Shown here: piece after piece, positions 52,651-61,042 of the stretch | How positions within the stretch are numbered: position 1 is the first letter of the stretch | Layout of the letters: each line of letters opens with the position of its first letter | DNA from: Arthrobacter sp. OAP107 | GTDB taxonomy: Bacteria; Actinomycetota; Actinomycetes; Actinomycetales; Micrococcaceae | Reading direction: 5' to 3' | DNA: 64,000 nt | NCBI RefSeq assembly: GCF_040546765.1 | Contig: NZ_JBEPOK010000001.1 | Coordinates: forward strand, 4,898,001-4,962,000 | Notes under the pieces: generated by a model | Seen by the model: the letters and a program-made list of their open reading frames with translations, nothing else | Told to the model about the DNA's origin: nothing | Databases searched by the model: none | Made by a program: the position numbers and the translations under genes

Positions 52651-53357
52651 ATGAGCTTGAACATCCTGGCCGTCGACGGCCGCTCCCCTGAGATCGCCGG
52701 AGCATTGCCGGCAGAACGCCGTCACGTACGCCGCACTGACCTACTTTCCACCCCTCGGTGAGCGGGGCTCTGTTCCCGGCTGATGCCAGGATCATCCGTC
52801 TCGACAACGAGCCCGACGGCGGTCAAAACGCCGGCGCCGAATACGTCCGGGCCGACATCCAGCCGTTCATTGAGGGCCTGCTGGAACGGGTGCAGGCGGC
52901 AGCGTCGCCCACTTGGCGTGACACTGTCCCGGAGGTTGCCGGAACGGACTTCCGCTCGTCGAGCCCGGTAGAAGACCCGGTGGACTTCGGCCCGGACGGA
53001 CGGCTCAACCCGCGTGCCGTCGTCGCTGCGCTGGACCGGATCCTGCCGGCCGAGCGTTCGGTGGTGATGGACGGCGGGCACTTCATCGGCTGGGCGCCGA
53101 TGTACCTTTCCGTTCCGGACCCACACGCCATGGTCCTGGTGGGGACCGCCTTCCAATCCATCGGGCACGGCTTCGGCTCCGCCGCCGTCGGACGCGCCCT
53201 GGGCGCTGAGGGGGCCAAGGCACGCACGCTTTCCGACCTGGGGAAACTCGAGGAGTGGCTCGCCGGGCACGACGACGGCGCGTTCGTTCTGGATGTGGCC
53301 ATCTCGCAGAAGGTCATTGCCGAGTACATGAGGGAGTCCGTGGCCGCCAAGGGCTGA
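52651..53357 (+). pseudogene. Decayed thiamine-diphosphate-dependent enzyme
   Basis: The ATG at 52651 opens a 36-codon frame that I cannot place. A GTGA overlap then leads to a 199-codon frame with parts of a TPP enzyme: ADARIIRLDNEPDG and YVRADIQPFIEGLLERV from the middle domain, and SVVMDGGHFIGWAPMYLSVP from the TPP-binding domain. At SIGHGFGSA the sequence jumps to AVGRALGAEGAKARTLSDL, so the cofactor-binding GDG...N segment is missing, as is most of the N-terminal Pyr domain. Full-length relatives have about 550 residues. It is the fourth gene of the operon and cannot bind TPP normally. Confidence 0.75.
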
Positions 53358-53379
53358 GCCACCGTCATAAGCTGGCCAC

Positions 53380-54033
53380 ATGCCGCCTACAGAACAGAAC
53401 GGAAGCAACCGCACCCTGGAGCGCGCCGCCGCAATCCTCGACGCGGTGGGCCGGTCCGCCGTATCAGGCAGTGAACTGTCGCGGCGGACCGGCCTGTCGC
53501 TGTCCACAGCGCACCGCCTCGCCCTGCAGATGGTGGACTACGGCTTCCTCCGCCGCACCGAGGACGGCACCTTCCGGCTGGGGCAGCGGTTCGTCCGGTC
53601 AGCCTTGGAGAACGCCGCTCTGCCCGTGCTTCATGAGCTCCGTGACAGCACCGGCGAGACCGCCCAGCTCTGGGTCCGGCGGGGGGACGAAAGGGTCTGC
53701 CTGCTCAGCGCGGACAGCCGGCACGAGCTGCGGGCCACCCTCCCGCCAGGCTCGCGGCTCCCCCTGCCCGCCGGTTCCAGCGGCCGGCTCCTCGCCGCCG
53801 ACGACGAGGTGCTGGCCGAGCTGGCTTCCGCCGGCTGGATTGAATCTGTGGGCTCCCGCACTCCCGGCCTCGGGTCCATCAGCGCGCCGGTGCAGACCGG
53901 GGAAGGCATCATCGCCGCCGTCTGCCTCGCCATGCCTCTGGCCCGCGTCACCGGGTCGCCGGGCCAGGACCATGGCGCCGTCGTCGTTCGGGCGGCCCGG
54001 CGGATCGAGGAAGCGGTGCGGGAAGGGGCCTAG
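53380..54033 (+). CDS. IclR-family transcriptional regulator
   Basis: A 217-residue regulator. The N-terminal winged helix is RTLERAAAILDAVGRSAVSG with GLSLSTAHRLALQMVDYGFL as recognition part; the C-terminal ligand domain has ELRATLPPGSRLPLPAGSSG and SISAPVQTGEGIIAAVCLAM. It is about 30 residues shorter than typical IclR proteins. It follows the CoA-transferase operon by 22 bp and probably regulates it. Confidence 0.9.
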   Translation: MPPTEQNGSNRTLERAAAILDAVGRSAVSGSELSRRTGLSLSTAHRLALQMVDYGFLRRTEDGTFRLGQRFVRSALENAALPVLHELRDSTGETAQLWVRRGDERVCLLSADSRHELRATLPPGSRLPLPAGSSGRLLAADDEVLAELASAGWIESVGSRTPGLGSISAPVQTGEGIIAAVCLAMPLARVTGSPGQDHGAVVVRAARRIEEAVREGA

Positions 54034-54325
54034 GTTCCCGGCTTTGGCCCTCGCCCCGCAGGTGCTCCCACCGGCGTGTCTTGACAAAAGTTTTGGGCTC
54101 ACGGTCTAATTTTTCGCAGAGCACCGACATGATCACGCGAACCGTACGCGTGAGCCGGCTTCCATCAGAGCCCGTGGGGGCGGTGCACCAGCAGCCTACA
54201 GGCCGCACATATTGGCATCCGGCGGTCGCTGCGTACGCAGACAGCCCGGGGTGCCCTCTCGCCAGTTCGCGAGCGGCCCAAAAACTCTGCACAGCTCAAA
54301 ACTTTCAACAGCCCAAAGGACATCC
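54034..54325. promoter_or_regulatory. Intergenic region before the 69-aa hypothetical gene
   Basis: No gene seen in 292 bp. TTGACA near 54081 followed after about 19-20 bp by TAATTT in an AT-rich patch is a possible promoter for the small gene at 54326. Confidence 0.35.
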
Positions 54326-54535
54326 ATGCCCAGCACCACCAGCACTATCGACATCCAGGTCGACGACCGCCAGATCCTTGACGAACGGCTCGATGCCGCC
54401 GTCAAGTGCCTTCAGGAGGCGGCCATGGTCACCGGAACACACGGGATCATGGTGACGCGCAACCGGCCCGGGAGCTACACCGCCACGCTTTCCGACCAGG
54501 TCCCCTTCGGCATGACCCGCGAAATCATCCTCTAA
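54326..54535 (+). CDS. Small conserved hypothetical protein (69 aa)
   Basis: The ATG follows AAAGGA. The protein (SMALL, no signal, no membrane segment) has an acidic N-terminal half with DIQVDDRQILDERLDAAVKC and a C-terminal beta-rich half, GIMVTRNRPGSYTATLSDQV. I do not recognise a domain. It is followed by the DUF4193 gene in the same direction, about 110 bp later. Confidence 0.6.
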   Translation: MPSTTSTIDIQVDDRQILDERLDAAVKCLQEAAMVTGTHGIMVTRNRPGSYTATLSDQVPFGMTREIIL

Positions 54536-54645
54536 ACTTTGGGGACCTTAACCCGTCCCCGGTTACCGGGAATACCTGGCGGCGCCCGCTCGTTGAGTCC
54601 TGCGAAATGTGCGTCGTCCGGCGCACAGCCGAAGGAGTAATAACC

Positions 54646-54948
54646 ATGGCAACTGACTACGACGCCCCTCGCGTGGCCCAAGAGGACCAGCCGGCCAACG
54701 AATCCCTGGAGGCTATCCAGTCCCGGCAGGGAGGGTCACAGACTGCCCTGCTTGACGTCGAAGAAGCCGACACCGCAGAAGGCATCGACCTCCCGGGTGC
54801 CGACCTGTCGCACGAAGAGCTGCTGATCCAGGTTGTTCCGGTGCAGGAAGACGAGTTCACCTGTATGTCCTGCTTCCTGGTCCACCACCGCAGCCAGCTC
54901 GCGCGGGAAAAGGACGGCAAGAAGTACTGCTCGGAGTGTGAAGGCTAG
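54646..54948 (+). CDS. DUF4193-family protein
   Basis: A 100-residue acidic protein with a C-terminal zinc-ribbon-like motif: FTCMSCFLVHHRSQLA and KKYCSECEG, two CxxC pairs spaced as in the actinobacterial DUF4193 family. The ribosome site GAAGGAG is strong. Function unknown; family members are small and conserved near essential genes in many actinobacteria. Zinc binding is inferred from the cysteines. Confidence 0.88.
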   Translation: MATDYDAPRVAQEDQPANESLEAIQSRQGGSQTALLDVEEADTAEGIDLPGADLSHEELLIQVVPVQEDEFTCMSCFLVHHRSQLAREKDGKKYCSECEG

Positions 54949-54993
54949 AACAGAGGGCTAGCTCTGAAGGGCCAGCACTGAGAGGATAGCGCT

Positions 54994-55897
54994 GTGCTGG
55001 CCCGGCTCCGTTCGTCCTGGACCGCCGTCGTTCCCGTCGTCGGCCTGATAGTGCTGGCGGTGACTTGGGGAGTCTCCCCCGGCCCAGTGCTGGCCTCCGT
55101 CATCGCGGTGGTCCTGGTGGGCGCCGTCCTGGCGGCGGTGCATCACGCCGAAGTGGTGGCGCACCGTGTCGGCGAGCCCTTCGGCTCGCTGGTGCTGGCC
55201 GTCGCCGTGACCATCATCGAGGTGGCCCTTATCGTCACGCTGATCGCGTCCGGCGGCGAGGGAAGCCATTCGCTGGCACGGGACACTGTCTTCGCCGCTG
55301 CAGCTGGGCTTCGCGGCCGTGGCCTCGCTTGCCCTGTACGGCGTGTTCGTGCTGACCCAGACCGTCCGGCACCGCCACTTTTTCCTCCCCGTCGTTTCCC
55401 CCGACGACGGCGGCGACGACGGGCACGGCGCCACGCCCACCAACCGGGCCACGTACACAAGCCTGGCGCTGCTGTGCGCGGCGCTGGTCGCCGTCGTCGG
55501 ACTGGCCAAAACGGTATCCCCGGTCATCGAGGGGGGCGTCAGCCGAGCCGGGATCCCCGAGTCCTTTGTGGGCGTTGTCATCGCACTCCTGGTGCTGCTG
55601 CCGGAGGGACTTGCCGCTACCCGGGCCGCATCGCGGAACAGGATTCAGATCAGCCTCAACCTGGCCTACGGCTCTGCGATTGCCAGCATCGGCCTGACGA
55701 TACCTGCCATCGCCGTGGCCAGCATCTGGCTGCAGGGACCGCTGACGCTTGGGCTCGGCGGCACACAGATTGTCCTGTTCCTGCTGACTGTCATCGTGGG
55801 AACACTCACCGTTGTGCCCGGCCGCGCCACCAGGCTGCAGGGGGCAATCCACCTGGTGCTGTTCGGCGCGTTCCTGTTCCTCGCCATGTTCCCGTAG
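54994..55897 (+). pseudogene. Disrupted Ca2+/H+ antiporter (ChaA-like)
   Basis: The first frame (GTG 54994) carries the N-terminal helices with VVLVGAVLAAVHHAEVVAHR and the acidic VAVTIIEVALIVTLIASGGE. Near 55290 the sequence jumps to another frame at LGFAAVASLALYGVFVLTQT and continues to the end with PESFVGVVIALLVLLPEG. About 60 residues expected between DTVFAA and LGFAAV are absent. A deletion plus frameshift therefore removes two helices. Both halves are otherwise well conserved, so the break is recent or an assembly artefact. Confidence 0.75.
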
Positions 55898-55927
55898 GCG
55901 GATTCGGCACTTCGATATCATGGCTTC

Positions 55928-56422
55928 ATGACTTCCCCCTCAGGGAGCGACGAAGACCTCCTGCTCGAGCGGCAGCTCTGCTTCGCTCTGGCTGTCGCCT
56001 CGCGCACCGTCATCGGCGCCTACCGGCCCGTGCTGCAGGAGCTGAACCTGACCCACCCGCAGTACCTCGTCATGCTGGCGCTGTGGGAGAAGAGTCCGCG
56101 GTCCGTCAAGGAAATCAGCGACGCCCTCCTCCTGGTTCCGGCCACGCTGTCCCCCCTGCTTAAGCGGCTCGAGGCCTTGGGATACGTGACCCGCCGCCGC
56201 GTTCCAGGCGATGAGCGGTCCCTTGCGGTCGGCCTGACACCCGAAGGTACGGCGCTGCGCGACAAGGCCATGGGCGTTCCCGGCACCATGCTGGCCAAGC
56301 TTGGCCTCACGCGCGCCCAGGCGGAGGACATCCACGTTGCCATGACGCAGCTCATCGAATCGGCCCAGATCGACCACACGCTCACTGCTGACCCCAACGA
56401 GGACGACGAAGCCACGGCTTAG
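55928..56422 (+). CDS. MarR-family regulator, OhrR-like
   Basis: A 164-residue winged-helix protein. It resembles the organic-hydroperoxide sensor OhrR: a cysteine at residue 18 in ERQLCFALAVASR, then LNLTHPQYLVMLALWEKSPR and VPATLSPLLKRLEALGYVTR as the DNA-binding part. Oxidation of this cysteine releases DNA in OhrR proteins. No ohr peroxidase gene is adjacent, so its target is elsewhere, or it has another role. Confidence 0.82.
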   Translation: MTSPSGSDEDLLLERQLCFALAVASRTVIGAYRPVLQELNLTHPQYLVMLALWEKSPRSVKEISDALLLVPATLSPLLKRLEALGYVTRRRVPGDERSLAVGLTPEGTALRDKAMGVPGTMLAKLGLTRAQAEDIHVAMTQLIESAQIDHTLTADPNEDDEATA

Positions 56423-56574
56423 GCGAACCTGCCTCAGCGCGGACACACCTCAGCGCGAACGGACACTTGAGGCCCTATACCCGGGCTCAGCCCCAAAAAT
56501 GTCGGACCCTGCCCCTAGTCTGGGAGTGTCCGGTTTGGGGGATGCCGGCAAGATTTTTCGGGGGGAGGGGCGGC

Positions 56575-58050
56575 ATGGAGGTACAGGCGTTCGTCACCGA
56601 TGACGAGGCGTGGGTTCCGGCTGTGAACTTTACGGACCGGGAGGATTCACTGCTGGCCGGCACCCTGAGCGTTCCGCTTCCCTCGTTCCTCACGGCCGAA
56701 GAGGCCCTCGGCGTGGTGGAAGCGACCGACCGGGTTATCGCGTGGGCAACAGCCATGAAAATGCGCGCCCTGATACGGGTTGAGGAAGCGATGGGTGAAG
56801 AATCACCGGCGCGGATGGAGAACCAGCCGGTACGGTTTGGCGGGGACGAGGCCCACGCCCTGGCCGTCAGCGAGGTGTCCACCGCCTGCGCCCTGTCCGA
56901 AGGCACCGCCGCGCGCTGGTTGAACGATGCCGGGGACCTGGCGACGTCCCAGTGGGAGGTCCTTGAGGCGGTTCAGGGCGGGGAGATCTCCGAGGCGCAC
57001 GCCCGGATCATTCTCGACCAGGTCCGCTCCTTGCCGGCCGGGCAGGCCGAAAAATTCGCCACGATGGCGCTGCAGCGGACCCGGACCCGGCACGGCCGCC
57101 GCCGCACGCCGGCGGAGTTCCGCTCCTGCCTGCGGCGGCTGCGCGAGCGTCTGCACCCCGACAGCCTCACCGCCCGCAAAGAGGCTGCCCAGCGTGAGCG
57201 CGGGGTCTGGTTCATGGCCGAACCCGACGGCATGTGCACCCTCACCGCACGCCTGTCAGCCGAAACCGGGCTGGCCATCTTCAACGGAATCGACCAGCAC
57301 GCACGGCAAGCCAGCGCACGCGCCGCCGAACCCACAGACCAGCCCGGCGCCGCTCCCGATCAGAACACACTCCCGGAGCTGCGCGCTGACGCATTCACCT
57401 GCCGCTTCCTGGGTGGCGGCAGTGCCGAGTCAGGGACCGGGGCGTTCCGCGCCGAGATCATCGTGACCATCCCGGTCCGAACCATCCTCAGCAACGGCGC
57501 CGAATCCCCCGGAATGCTCCCCGCAGCTGAACTTGAAACCGGTGGACCCGAAACGGCCGAACTCGAAGGCTACGGGCCCATCGATGCCGCCACGGCCCGG
57601 CGCCTGGCCGCCCTCGCCCCCACCTGGCACCGGCTCTTCACCGACCGCACCACCGGCCAGGCCCTCGGCGTCGGCCGCACCGCCTACCGCCCGCCCAAAG
57701 CACTGCGCCGCTACCTGAGCTCCCGCGACCGGACCTGCCGCTTCCCCGGCTGCACCCGCCCCGCCACCGCCTGCGAACCCGACCACACCATCGAATGGCA
57801 CAACGGCGGCACCACCGACCCCGGCAACCTCGCCATGCTCTGCCAAAAACACCACGCCCTCAAATCCATCGGCGCCTGGACCTACACCCAGTCCACCCCA
57901 ACCGCAGACCTCCAATGGCGTTCACCCCTCGGCCGGGTATACAGTACCGAACCAGCAGACTTCAGCGAAGCCCTTCACCCCGGTGATCCACCAGGAAGAA
58001 CACTGAAGCCGCCGGATCACTCCGCGGCGCCCGAACCTCCGCCCTTTTAG
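56575..58050 (+). CDS. DUF222 / HNH endonuclease-domain protein (13E12 repeat family)
   Basis: A 491-residue protein. The N-terminal DUF222 region spans about residues 20-330. The C-terminal HNH domain has CRFPGCTRPATACEPDHTIE and GNLAMLCQKHHALKSIGAWT, with the two zinc CxxC-like pairs and the DH...N...H catalytic set. Such genes occur in many copies in actinobacteria and correspond to the REP13E12 family of Mycobacterium; nicking activity is plausible but function is unknown. The ATG at 56575 lies behind GGGGGAGGGG. Confidence 0.88.
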   Translation: MEVQAFVTDDEAWVPAVNFTDREDSLLAGTLSVPLPSFLTAEEALGVVEATDRVIAWATAMKMRALIRVEEAMGEESPARMENQPVRFGGDEAHALAVSEVSTACALSEGTAARWLNDAGDLATSQWEVLEAVQGGEISEAHARIILDQVRSLPAGQAEKFATMALQRTRTRHGRRRTPAEFRSCLRRLRERLHPDSLTARKEAAQRERGVWFMAEPDGMCTLTARLSAETGLAIFNGIDQHARQASARAAEPTDQPGAAPDQNTLPELRADAFTCRFLGGGSAESGTGAFRAEIIVTIPVRTILSNGAESPGMLPAAELETGGPETAELEGYGPIDAATARRLAALAPTWHRLFTDRTTGQALGVGRTAYRPPKALRRYLSSRDRTCRFPGCTRPATACEPDHTIEWHNGGTTDPGNLAMLCQKHHALKSIGAWTYTQSTPTADLQWRSPLGRVYSTEPADFSEALHPGDPPGRTLKPPDHSAAPEPPPF

Positions 58051-58246
58051 GGAGGGCAACAAGCCGCTGTGAATCACGGGGCAGAAGGGTCGGCTCAGCT
58101 GCCCGGCCCTACTCCCGGCGCCGGCCCGACGCCACCGTTAACCCGACGCCACCGTTGTGCGGCGCCGGCGAGGCACGCTGCTCAGTAGCCCATCGTCAGC
58201 CGGCGTCGACGGCGGGTAACTTCCGGCGCCCACGGCGAAATATTGC
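58051..58246. other. Intergenic region with a short direct repeat
   Basis: CCCGACGCCACCGTT occurs twice (58125-58139 and 58143-58157), flanked by two GGCGCCGG palindromes. These can form a hairpin that may act as a terminator for the HNH gene. No gene seen. Confidence 0.4.
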
Positions 58247-58873
58247 ATGCCAGAGGTAGAATTTGCCGGCATGAGGACACTCACAGACAACCTTGAAGAT
58301 CCTGATGATGTCCGCACCCGTATTGTGGTCGCTGCCTACGACCTGTTCGCCCACCGTGGCATCCGGGACGTCGGCGTCGATGAGCTGATCCGCGCCTCGG
58401 GCGTCGCCAAGGCGACGTTCTACCGGCACTTCCCGTCCAAGGACCACGTGGCCATGGCCTTTTTGAAGCGCCGCGACGAGCTATGGATGATGGGATCGGT
58501 GGTCCCGGAAGCGAAAAGCAGGGCAGACAACCCTGAAGACCAGCTTCTGGCCATCTTCGACGTTTACGACCAGTGGTTTCAGGAGGATGATTTCGAAGCC
58601 TGCTCCTTTGTGAAGGTACTGCTCGAAATGGGGGCAACGCATCCCCTGGGCCTGGCCAGCATCGAATACCTGGCCCGGATCCGCCAGCAAGTCCGGCTCC
58701 TGGCCGACGAAGCAGGGCTGGAGGATTCCGTGGCGTTCGCCCTCTCCTGGCACATCCTCATGAAGGGCTCGATCATCGCCGCCGCCGAAGGTGACCGGCA
58801 CTCGGCCCGCCGTGCCCGGCGGATGGCCAGTGGACTGATCGCCACCCACCGCCCCGCCGGCTCCCTGGGTTAG
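58247..58873 (+). CDS. TetR/AcrR-family transcriptional regulator
   Basis: A 208-residue regulator with the TetR helix-turn-helix VAAYDLFAHRGIRDVGVDEL and VAKATFYRHFPSKDHVAMAF. The C-terminal ligand domain (TetR_C-type) is not closely known to me. Two in-frame ATGs, 58247 and 58271, are possible starts. It is convergent with the pentose-phosphate cluster and is not clearly its regulator. Confidence 0.9.
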   Translation: MPEVEFAGMRTLTDNLEDPDDVRTRIVVAAYDLFAHRGIRDVGVDELIRASGVAKATFYRHFPSKDHVAMAFLKRRDELWMMGSVVPEAKSRADNPEDQLLAIFDVYDQWFQEDDFEACSFVKVLLEMGATHPLGLASIEYLARIRQQVRLLADEAGLEDSVAFALSWHILMKGSIIAAAEGDRHSARRARRMASGLIATHRPAGSLG

Positions 58874-58908
58874 AGAACGGCCGGGGTTTCACTACCGGTT
58901 TCAGCCAG

Positions 58909-59490
58909 CTAAACGGGTTGTGGGATTCCCGCGTTGCGGTCCATCCGTGCCAGCGCGTCCCTTCGGGTGATCTCGCATGCCAGCGGGGTGAGGCAGGTTT
59001 CGTAGTCCGCGATCTGCGCTATGCGGCGCTTATGCCGGGACTCCTCCGTGAAAGGCTCCTGCAGGAAAAGCACTGCGAGCCGGCGGCATTCCTCCGGCGT
59101 GTGCTCGCGGGCGCCGATGGCGATGACGTTAGCGTCGTTGTGCTGCCGGGCGAGGCGTGCGGTTGACTCGTTCCAGACCAAAGCGGCGCGGATGCCCCTG
59201 ACTTTGTTGGCCGCGATCTGCTCGCCGTTGCCGGAGCCGCCGATGACGATTCCGAGGCTTGGCCGGTTGTGGCTGAGGTCGCGGGCGACGCCCTCGGCGG
59301 CATTGATGCAGAAAGCCGGGTAGTCGTCCTGGGCGTCGTACTCTTTGGGGCCGTGGTCAACCACATCAAACCCCAGGCTTGTCAATTCGTCCTGGAGCGT
59401 GCGGCTCAATTCCAGGCCAGCGTGATCGGTACCTATGTGGACCCGGTAAACAGTCCCGGCTTCCGGCCCGTTGGTTGATGTGTTGCTCAT
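58909..59490 (-). CDS. RpiB/LacAB-family sugar-phosphate isomerase (paralogue 1)
   Basis: A 193-residue isomerase. The motifs are IGTDHAGLELSRTLQDEL near residue 20, the active-site cysteine in YPAFCINAAEG, and GGSGNGEQIAANKVRGIRAA with the phosphate-binding loop. It is about 35 residues longer than ordinary RpiB because of N- and C-terminal extensions. RpiB proteins interconvert ribose-5-P and ribulose-5-P; relatives isomerise erythrulose-4-P in tetritol catabolism. It is the last gene of the cluster, 47 bp after the aldolase. Confidence 0.9.
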   Translation of the reverse strand: MSNTSTNGPEAGTVYRVHIGTDHAGLELSRTLQDELTSLGFDVVDHGPKEYDAQDDYPAFCINAAEGVARDLSHNRPSLGIVIGGSGNGEQIAANKVRGIRAALVWNESTARLARQHNDANVIAIGAREHTPEECRRLAVLFLQEPFTEESRHKRRIAQIADYETCLTPLACEITRRDALARMDRNAGIPQPV

Positions 59491-59537
59491 GTGATCGCTT
59501 TCATGGTTCTGGTGGTTACAAGGAGGTCGTCCGACAG

Positions 59538-60557
59538 TTAGAAGGTCTTGCCCGCGGAACCCAGCTGCTGGGTTGCTTCGACAATCCGGGCGGCGAGGCC
59601 GGCTTCGGCGGAGGCGCCCCAGACACGGGGGTCGTAGGTCTTCTTGTTGCCCACTTCGCCGTCGACCTTCAGCACCCCGTCGTAGTTGCGGAACATGTGG
59701 TCCGCCACCGGGCGGGTGTACGCGTACTGCGTGTCTGTGTCGATGTTCATCTTGATCGTGCCGTAAGAGACCGCGTCCGCGATCTCCTGGTCCGAGGACC
59801 CCGAACCGCCATGGAAGACCAGGTCGAACGGGTTCTCCTTGCCGATCTTCGCACCGACCTGGGCCTGGATGTCCTTCAGGATCTCCGGGCGCAGCTTCAC
59901 CCCGCCCGGCTTGTACACCCCGTGCACATTCCCGAACGTCAGCGCCGTGATGTACCGGCCGTTCTCCCCGGCGCCGAGCGCGTCGATGGTGGCCAGCGCG
60001 TCCTCGACAGTGGTGTAGAGCTTTTCGTTGATCTCGTGCTCGACGCCGTCCTCCTCGCCGCCAACCGTGCCGATCTCGACCTCGAGAATCATCTTCGCCG
60101 CAGCCGTGCGGGCCAGCAGTTCACGGGCGATCCGCAGGTTCTCCTGCAGCGTCTCCGCCGAACCGTCCCACATGTGGGAGTTGAAGAGCGGGTTCCGGCC
60201 GGCCTTGACCTCGGCCTCGGACGCGGCCAGCAAAGGCAGCACAAAACCGTCCAGCTTGTCCTTCGGGCAGTGGTCCGTGTGCAGGGCGATGTTCACGTTG
60301 TAGTTCTTCGCCACCTCACGGGCGAACGCGGCGAAACCCAGCGACCCGGCAACCATGTCCTTGGTCGAGGCACCCGACCAGTACGCAGCACCACCGGTGG
60401 AAACCTGCACAATGCCGTCAGACTCGGCCTCCGCGAAACCACGCAGCGCAGCGTTCAGCGTCTGGGAGGAGGTGACGTTGACGGCCGGAAACGCGTAGCC
60501 GCCCTTCTTGGCACGGTCGATCATGTCGGCATAAATATCGGGGGTTGCAATGGGCAT
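59538..60557 (-). CDS. fba: Class II fructose-bisphosphate aldolase
   Basis: A 339-residue zinc aldolase. It has VTSSQTLNAALRGFAEAESD, the zinc-binding HTDHCPKDKLDG near residue 96, a glutamate and histidine in EVEIGTVGGEEDG and VHGVYKPGGVKL, and the phosphate loop VFHGGSGSSDQEI. It splits fructose-1,6-bisphosphate (or a related ketose bisphosphate) into triose phosphates. The ATG at 60557 is preferred; it lies 1 bp after the stop of the second rpiB. Its presence beside tal and tkt suggests sedoheptulose- or fructose-bisphosphate cleavage in pentose metabolism. Confidence 0.93.
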   Translation of the reverse strand: MPIATPDIYADMIDRAKKGGYAFPAVNVTSSQTLNAALRGFAEAESDGIVQVSTGGAAYWSGASTKDMVAGSLGFAAFAREVAKNYNVNIALHTDHCPKDKLDGFVLPLLAASEAEVKAGRNPLFNSHMWDGSAETLQENLRIARELLARTAAAKMILEVEIGTVGGEEDGVEHEINEKLYTTVEDALATIDALGAGENGRYITALTFGNVHGVYKPGGVKLRPEILKDIQAQVGAKIGKENPFDLVFHGGSGSSDQEIADAVSYGTIKMNIDTDTQYAYTRPVADHMFRNYDGVLKVDGEVGNKKTYDPRVWGASAEAGLAARIVEATQQLGSAGKTF

Positions 60558-60558
60558 G

Positions 60559-61032
60559 TTATTCGACAACCTCGCCGGTGGACTCAAAGGTGGAGATCTT
60601 GCCGATGCGGCGTTCATGGCGTTCGGCGTTGGTGAACGGTTCGGCCAGGAATGCCTTGATCAGTTCGGTGGCTTCCTCAACGGTGTGCTGGCGTCCGCCG
60701 ACTGCGACAACGTTGGCGTTGTTGTGCTGGCGGGCCAGTTTGGCCGTGTCCAGGTTCCAGGCCAGCGCTGCCCGCACGCCCTTGACCTTGTTCGCGGAGA
60801 TCTGCTCCCCGTTGCCCGAGCCGCCCAGTACGATCCCCAGGGCGTCCACGCCCGCTGCCTGGTCGGCGACGACGGCGGCCGCGGCGTTGATGCAGAACGC
60901 GGGGTAGTCATCCTCGGCGTCGTAGGCGGCGGGCCCGTGGTCCACCATCTCGTAGCCGCTGGCTGACAGCGCCGTGATGAGGTGGGAGCTAAGCTCCATG
61001 CCGGCGTGGTCGGTTGCGATATGAACGCGCAT
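60559..61032 (-). CDS. rpiB: RpiB/LacAB-family sugar-phosphate isomerase (paralogue 2)
   Basis: A 157-residue enzyme of standard RpiB length. It has MRVHIATDHAGMELSSHL, the cysteine in YPAFCINAAAA and GGSGNGEQISANKVKGVRAA. The ATG at 61032 follows AAAGGA. It starts the core with the epimerase (10 bp upstream) and is followed by the aldolase. It differs from paralogue 1 in the loop before the cysteine, so the two may have different substrates (ribose-5-P against a tetrose phosphate). Confidence 0.92.
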   Translation of the reverse strand: MRVHIATDHAGMELSSHLITALSASGYEMVDHGPAAYDAEDDYPAFCINAAAAVVADQAAGVDALGIVLGGSGNGEQISANKVKGVRAALAWNLDTAKLARQHNNANVVAVGGRQHTVEEATELIKAFLAEPFTNAERHERRIGKISTFESTGEVVE

Positions 61033-61042
61033 GAGTGGTCCT

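Noticed and set aside
56575..58050. HNH protein considered as evidence for a mobile element or intron
   Set aside because: No terminal inverted repeats, target duplications or intron structure are visible; the DUF222-HNH family is usually a stand-alone gene in these bacteria.
58125..58157. Short direct repeats considered as a CRISPR remnant or attachment site
   Set aside because: Only two copies 3 bp apart, with no spacers, cas genes or integrase; more likely part of a hairpin.
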